From assembly GCA_035541265.1 (NCBI GenBank), contig DATKNQ010000116.1:1-8885 (forward strand): a stretch of 8,885 nucleotides of DNA, read 5' to 3'. The DNA is from Bog-159 sp035541265. Lineage in GTDB: Bacteria > Acidobacteriota > Terriglobia > Bryobacterales > Bryobacteraceae. Position 1 is the stretch's first letter; each line of letters starts with the position of its first letter. Position numbers and translations under genes: made by a program. Under the pieces are notes generated by a model. The model was not told the DNA's origin. It made no database searches and was given only the letters and a program-made list of their open reading frames with translations. Of the stretch, positions 6,328-8,885 are shown piece by piece.

Positions 6328-7376
6328 GCGGTCGCCTCCGGCTCCAACTGTTTCAGCGTACGCCACCGGACGCCTTCGTGGAGCGCCAGGATAACGCCCA
6401 CCGGCACAACTACTACAAACGAGATAATCCAGAGCACCAGCGCCACGCTGGTCGAAATTTCAAGTGGCAAGCGGAAGAGCTGCGTCAGGACGACTACCGC
6501 GACGACCTGCATCCCGCCGCCGATTCCGGGGATCTGCACGACGGTGCCGAACGACAGGAATCCCAGGAAAATCAGGACGTCGATCCAGCCGAAATGCACA
6601 ACGCCGCCGAAGGCCCGCAGGACGCAGAAAAGGGTTACCGCGATGGTAGCCCACTCGAAAATCGTATAGGCGACCACCAGCAGCAGGGCGCGGTCGCTGC
6701 GGGTGGACTCCACGCCTTGGGCGAAGGCGGTGATCCAGCGGCCGGCCACCTGGAGGTGGCGGTCGGGCAGGGCGGTTGCAAGGCGGAGCAGCCGCTGGCG
6801 CATGCCCGCGGAGAAGTGGCGGAAGACGCCCAGAAGTCCCAGGACGAGGATCGAAAGCGTCCAGACCAGCCAGCCGCCGGTGGCGAAAACCCAGGTGAGC
6901 GCCGGACCGAGGGCGGCATCGGAGCGGCGCACGTGGCTGAGCGCGAAGCCGAAGATGGCGAGTACGGTGAGCACGTCGTAGATGCGTTCGAGCAGCAGTG
7001 CGGCGAGCTGCGAGGAGGCCGGTACATTCTCTTTATTGGCAATCAGGTAAGGGCGCACGAGCTCGCCGGGGCGGCCGAGTACGGTGATGGCGCTGAAGCC
7101 GATCACGGTGGCGGACAACAGGTTCCAGAGGTTGGGATGGGGCTTGACCGGGCGCATCAGCACGCGCCAGCGCAAGGCCCGGCCCAGGTAGCCGGCGAAG
7201 ACCGCACCGCAGGCAGCGGCCAGCCACCACCAGTGCAATCCAGCCAACGTGGCGCCGAACGCCCGCCAGTCGAAACCGTGGCTCCGGGGGAGCAGGCGCG
7301 CCAGCCAGACGACGGCCAGGACCGCCAAGGCGCAGAGCGCCAGCCATTTCCAGTTGCGCTTCAGGGCACTCCTCAT
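6324..7376 (-). CDS. Flippase-like integral membrane protein (lysylphosphatidylglycerol synthase TM region / UPF0104 family)
   Basis: 350 residues with about eight or nine hydrophobic helices, roughly at 11-29, 49-66, 84-101, 133-149, 159-184, 230-253, 266-283, 288-303 and 308-333. The family signature is clear: VLGRPGELVRPYLI (99-112), then ALLLERIYDVLTVL (126-139), and a glycine-rich IPGIGGG (282-288). Members are polytopic inner-membrane proteins thought to move lipids or lipid-linked glycans, related to the transmembrane part of MprF; the soluble aminoacyl-transfer domain is absent. The substrate cannot be read from sequence. The ATG at 7376 directly precedes a positively charged stretch and the first helix, but no good ribosome site is seen. 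The gene is divergent from the ECF sigma operon and its end overlaps nrdR. The long open frame opposite it (plus strand, 6378-7418) is an antisense shadow. Confidence 0.88.
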   Translation of the reverse strand: MRSALKRNWKWLALCALAVLAVVWLARLLPRSHGFDWRAFGATLAGLHWWWLAAACGAVFAGYLGRALRWRVLMRPVKPHPNLWNLLSATVIGFSAITVLGRPGELVRPYLIANKENVPASSQLAALLLERIYDVLTVLAIFGFALSHVRRSDAALGPALTWVFATGGWLVWTLSILVLGLLGVFRHFSAGMRQRLLRLATALPDRHLQVAGRWITAFAQGVESTRSDRALLLVVAYTIFEWATIAVTLFCVLRAFGGVVHFGWIDVLIFLGFLSFGTVVQIPGIGGGMQVVAVVVLTQLFRLPLEISTSVALVLWIISFVVVVPVGVILALHEGVRWRTLKQLEPEATA

Positions 7377-7455
7377 TTCCAGGAGAATGAGCCTAACACG
7401 ATGATGCGGCCGGATTGAAATGCGGCGCGAGCGGGGACTGGCGCGCGGGAAAAAA

Positions 7456-7483
7456 TGAACCTATGATGAGAAAGCCTCGTTTC
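7456..7483 (+). promoter_or_regulatory. Candidate ECF-type promoter of the sigma/anti-sigma operon
   Basis: TGAACC (7456-7461) is followed after exactly 16 bases by CGTTTC (7478-7483). ECF sigma factors often use an AAC-containing -35 element and a CGT-type -10 element with 16-17 bases between (compare TGAAAC-N16-CGTATA of Bacillus SigW). Transcription would begin near 7490, leaving a leader of about 60 bases before the sigma gene. This would fit autoregulation; it rests on one pattern match. Confidence 0.4.
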
Positions 7484-7548
7484 TTTAAGTGTAAGCCGGA
7501 TGAAGATGATAGCGCCGGCCAAGCTCTTGAGGAGGAAGCGAGGCAAGC

Positions 7549-8202
7549 ATGGCGACCGCCGCCCTGGCAATGGTTTCAGGTGGTCCGTTCCCGGAAACAG
7601 GGGACGGCGGCAGCCGATATTGGATAAAACAGAGATTGGACCTCGATCACAGCCTCGTGGACCGGTGTTTGAGCGGCGACGAAGCCGCCTGGGAGGAGCT
7701 GATCAGGACTCACACCCGCCGCGTATACGGGCTTTGCTATCGCTTTACTGGTAAGGACGGAGAGGCACAGGACCTGACGCAGGAAGTTTTCCTGCGGGTC
7801 TATCGTACGCTCAAGACGTTTCGCGCGGCCGAGGGGGCGTTCACTACGTGGCTGGCGCGCCTGACACGCAATCTGCTGATCGACCATTACCGGCGCACCC
7901 GGCAGGAACGTCTTACCGATTCGATTGAAGAGCAGCTTCCCATGCTGGAGGAAGCCGTCACAGCGGGATCGCGGCCGGAAGGTCTGGTAGCGGGCCGGGA
8001 AGCCAGCGAGATCTTGCAGACGGGCTTGCAGAAGCTCTCGCCGGAATTGCGCGAGGCGGTCATCTTGCGCGATTTGCAGGATCTGGAATACCGGGAGATC
8101 GCGGATATTCTACGCATCCCGGAGGGCACGGTGAAGTCCCGGCTGAACCGGGGACGGGCCGAGTTGGCCAGGATTTTGCGGAAACAGAAGGCACTGGTAT
8201 GA
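7549..8202 (+). CDS. ECF-family RNA polymerase sigma factor (RpoE-like)
   Basis: 217 residues. ECF sigma factors redirect RNA polymerase to stress or envelope regulons when released by their anti-sigma factor. After a non-conserved N-terminal tail of about 35 residues comes region 2 (37-115), with VDRCLSGDEAAWEELI, the core-binding DLTQEVFLRVYRTL (75-88) and the -10 contacting WLARLTRNLLIDHYRR. A linker (about 118-155) leads to region 4 (160-212), with LSPELREAVILRDLQDLEY and the helix-turn-helix YREIADILRIPEGTVKSRLNRG. The ATG at 7549 is preceded by AGG at five bases and GGAGG at thirteen; the next in-frame ATG has no site. The stop overlaps the anti-sigma start (ATGA), the usual coupling for a sigma/anti-sigma pair. 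The inducing signal is unknown. Confidence 0.95.
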   Translation: MATAALAMVSGGPFPETGDGGSRYWIKQRLDLDHSLVDRCLSGDEAAWEELIRTHTRRVYGLCYRFTGKDGEAQDLTQEVFLRVYRTLKTFRAAEGAFTTWLARLTRNLLIDHYRRTRQERLTDSIEEQLPMLEEAVTAGSRPEGLVAGREASEILQTGLQKLSPELREAVILRDLQDLEYREIADILRIPEGTVKSRLNRGRAELARILRKQKALV

Positions 8203-8813
8203 CGTGCGCGGAACTGGAAATTCTCATCTGCGACTACGTTGACGGCACATTGGGGCCGGACGCCAGAGCTACGGTCGAGCAACACCTGGCGGTCTGCCGG
8301 GATTGCGCGGACCTGGCGCGGGATGCGGCGGCCGCGGTGGCCTTCATGGAGCGCGCCGAAACCGTGGAACCGCCGCCGGAGCTGATGACGCGGCTGCTGT
8401 TCCACGCGCCCTGGGCGCATGCGAAGACGCCCGTAACCGGCATCCGCAACTGGTTCCGCAAGGCGCTGCATCCGGTGCTGCAGCCGCGTTTCGCCATGGG
8501 GATGGCGATGACCATTCTGTCGTTCGCCATGCTGGCCCGCTGGGTGGCGCCGGCGCGCCAGTTGCGCCCGTCGGATCTATCGCCGGCGGCGGTCTGGAGC
8601 GGCGTGGAAGACCGCGTCTACCGGAGCTGGCAGCGGACCGTGAAGTTTTACGAGAGTCTGAAGGTGGTTTATCAGATTCAAACCAAGCTGCGCGACTGGC
8701 AGCAACAACAAGAGGAAGAACAGAGACCGGCGGCGGTGATCGAGAAGTCCGGCAGCGGCGCGGACACGCACCGTTTGCCGGTGAAGGGATCGGACGAGCC
8801 GAAGTCACGTTAG
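8199..8813 (+). CDS. Membrane anti-sigma factor with N-terminal zinc-binding (ZAS/zf-HC2) domain
   Basis: 204 residues. The N-terminus carries Cys3 and H-x3-C-x2-C (His29, Cys33, Cys36 in HLAVCRDC), the zinc-binding anti-sigma signature that clamps an ECF sigma factor in the cytoplasm. One transmembrane segment lies at about 97-118 (FAMGMAMTILSFAMLARWV), followed by an outside domain of about 85 residues with WSGVEDRVYRSWQRTVKFYESLK and a Q/E-rich stretch (QQQQEEEQ). The outer part matches no sensor I know. It starts inside the sigma stop codon, so the two proteins are made in a coupled ratio. A short proteolysis-prone outer domain would fit release by regulated proteolysis, but that is inference. 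Confidence 0.9.
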   Translation: MTCAELEILICDYVDGTLGPDARATVEQHLAVCRDCADLARDAAAAVAFMERAETVEPPPELMTRLLFHAPWAHAKTPVTGIRNWFRKALHPVLQPRFAMGMAMTILSFAMLARWVAPARQLRPSDLSPAAVWSGVEDRVYRSWQRTVKFYESLKVVYQIQTKLRDWQQQQEEEQRPAAVIEKSGSGADTHRLPVKGSDEPKSR

Positions 8814-8823
8814 GGGAGACGTT

Positions 8824-8885
8824 ATGAATTGCTTTAACCATTCCGAGACACCTGCTGTCGCCTATTGCCGCACCTGCGGCAAGGC
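8824..8885 (+). CDS. Zinc-finger (B-box-like) protein, 5' end only
   Basis: The window ends inside this gene. ATG at 8824 follows GGGGAG (8813-8818) with a five-base spacer, and the first 20 codons read MNCFNHSETPAVAYCRTCGK. CxxH near the start and CxxC twelve residues later give the C-x2-H...C-x2-C zinc pattern often found at the N-terminus of small membrane or soluble proteins beside ECF sigma operons in Acidobacteria. It begins ten bases after the anti-sigma stop, so it is the third gene of the operon. What follows the finger cannot be seen. Confidence 0.75.
   Translation, partial: MNCFNHSETPAVAYCRTCGK

Noticed and set aside
6378..7418. 346-codon open frame on the plus strand opposite the flippase gene
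   Set aside because: The translation is rich in E, Q, D and H, typical of the antisense of a membrane protein. No motif or ribosome site supports it.
1..8885. CRISPR arrays, tRNA or rRNA genes, insertion sequences, attachment sites
   Set aside because: No regularly spaced repeats, tRNA-like cloverleaf, transposase motifs or long terminal inverted repeats were seen by eye on either strand.

Overview
The window is high-GC bacterial DNA (about 60-65% G+C by eye) packed with genes on both strands. The gene set suggests an Acidobacteriota genome, perhaps close to the Solibacter/Bryobacter group. It has a housekeeping sigma factor with a long non-conserved insert, an ECF sigma factor followed by a zinc-binding anti-sigma factor and a CxxH...CxxC zinc-finger protein, a YSEG/DDVNK-type large protein, and a divergent HpcH/HpaI aldolase. 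That placement is inference from gene content and style; no rRNA is present to fix it.

Layout. (1) 1-1934, plus strand: the 3' end of a large glycoside-hydrolase-like protein, overlapping by ATGA with an HpcH/HpaI-family aldolase. This is probably a small catabolic unit for carbohydrate-derived acids. (2) 1928-2524, minus strand: a small conserved-looking protein of unknown function, tail to tail with the aldolase. (3) 2846-3499, plus strand: a zinc-LID adenylate kinase. (4) 3500-4100: no intact gene, but a clear decayed GyrI-like effector-binding domain on the minus strand with two compensating frameshifts. (5) 4101-7376, minus strand, in transcription order: a polytopic flippase-like membrane protein, nrdR (overlapping it by 4 bases), then, after a 235-base gap holding two perfect palindromes, the primary sigma factor rpoD. 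(6) 7377-8885, plus strand: an ECF-type promoter candidate, an ECF sigma factor, its overlapping ZAS-type membrane anti-sigma factor, and the first codons of a zinc-finger protein running off the window.

How the genes fit together. The ECF sigma, anti-sigma and zinc-finger protein form one translationally coupled stress-response operon that probably drives its own promoter. The minus-strand block pairs a membrane lipid or glycan translocase-like protein with the ribonucleotide reductase repressor and the main sigma factor. No complete novel defence or mobile system is visible. The most unusual material is the unknown protein at 1928-2524 with a coding-like 5' extension, the active-site drift in the aldolase, the GyrI-like pseudogene and the twin palindromes ahead of rpoD.
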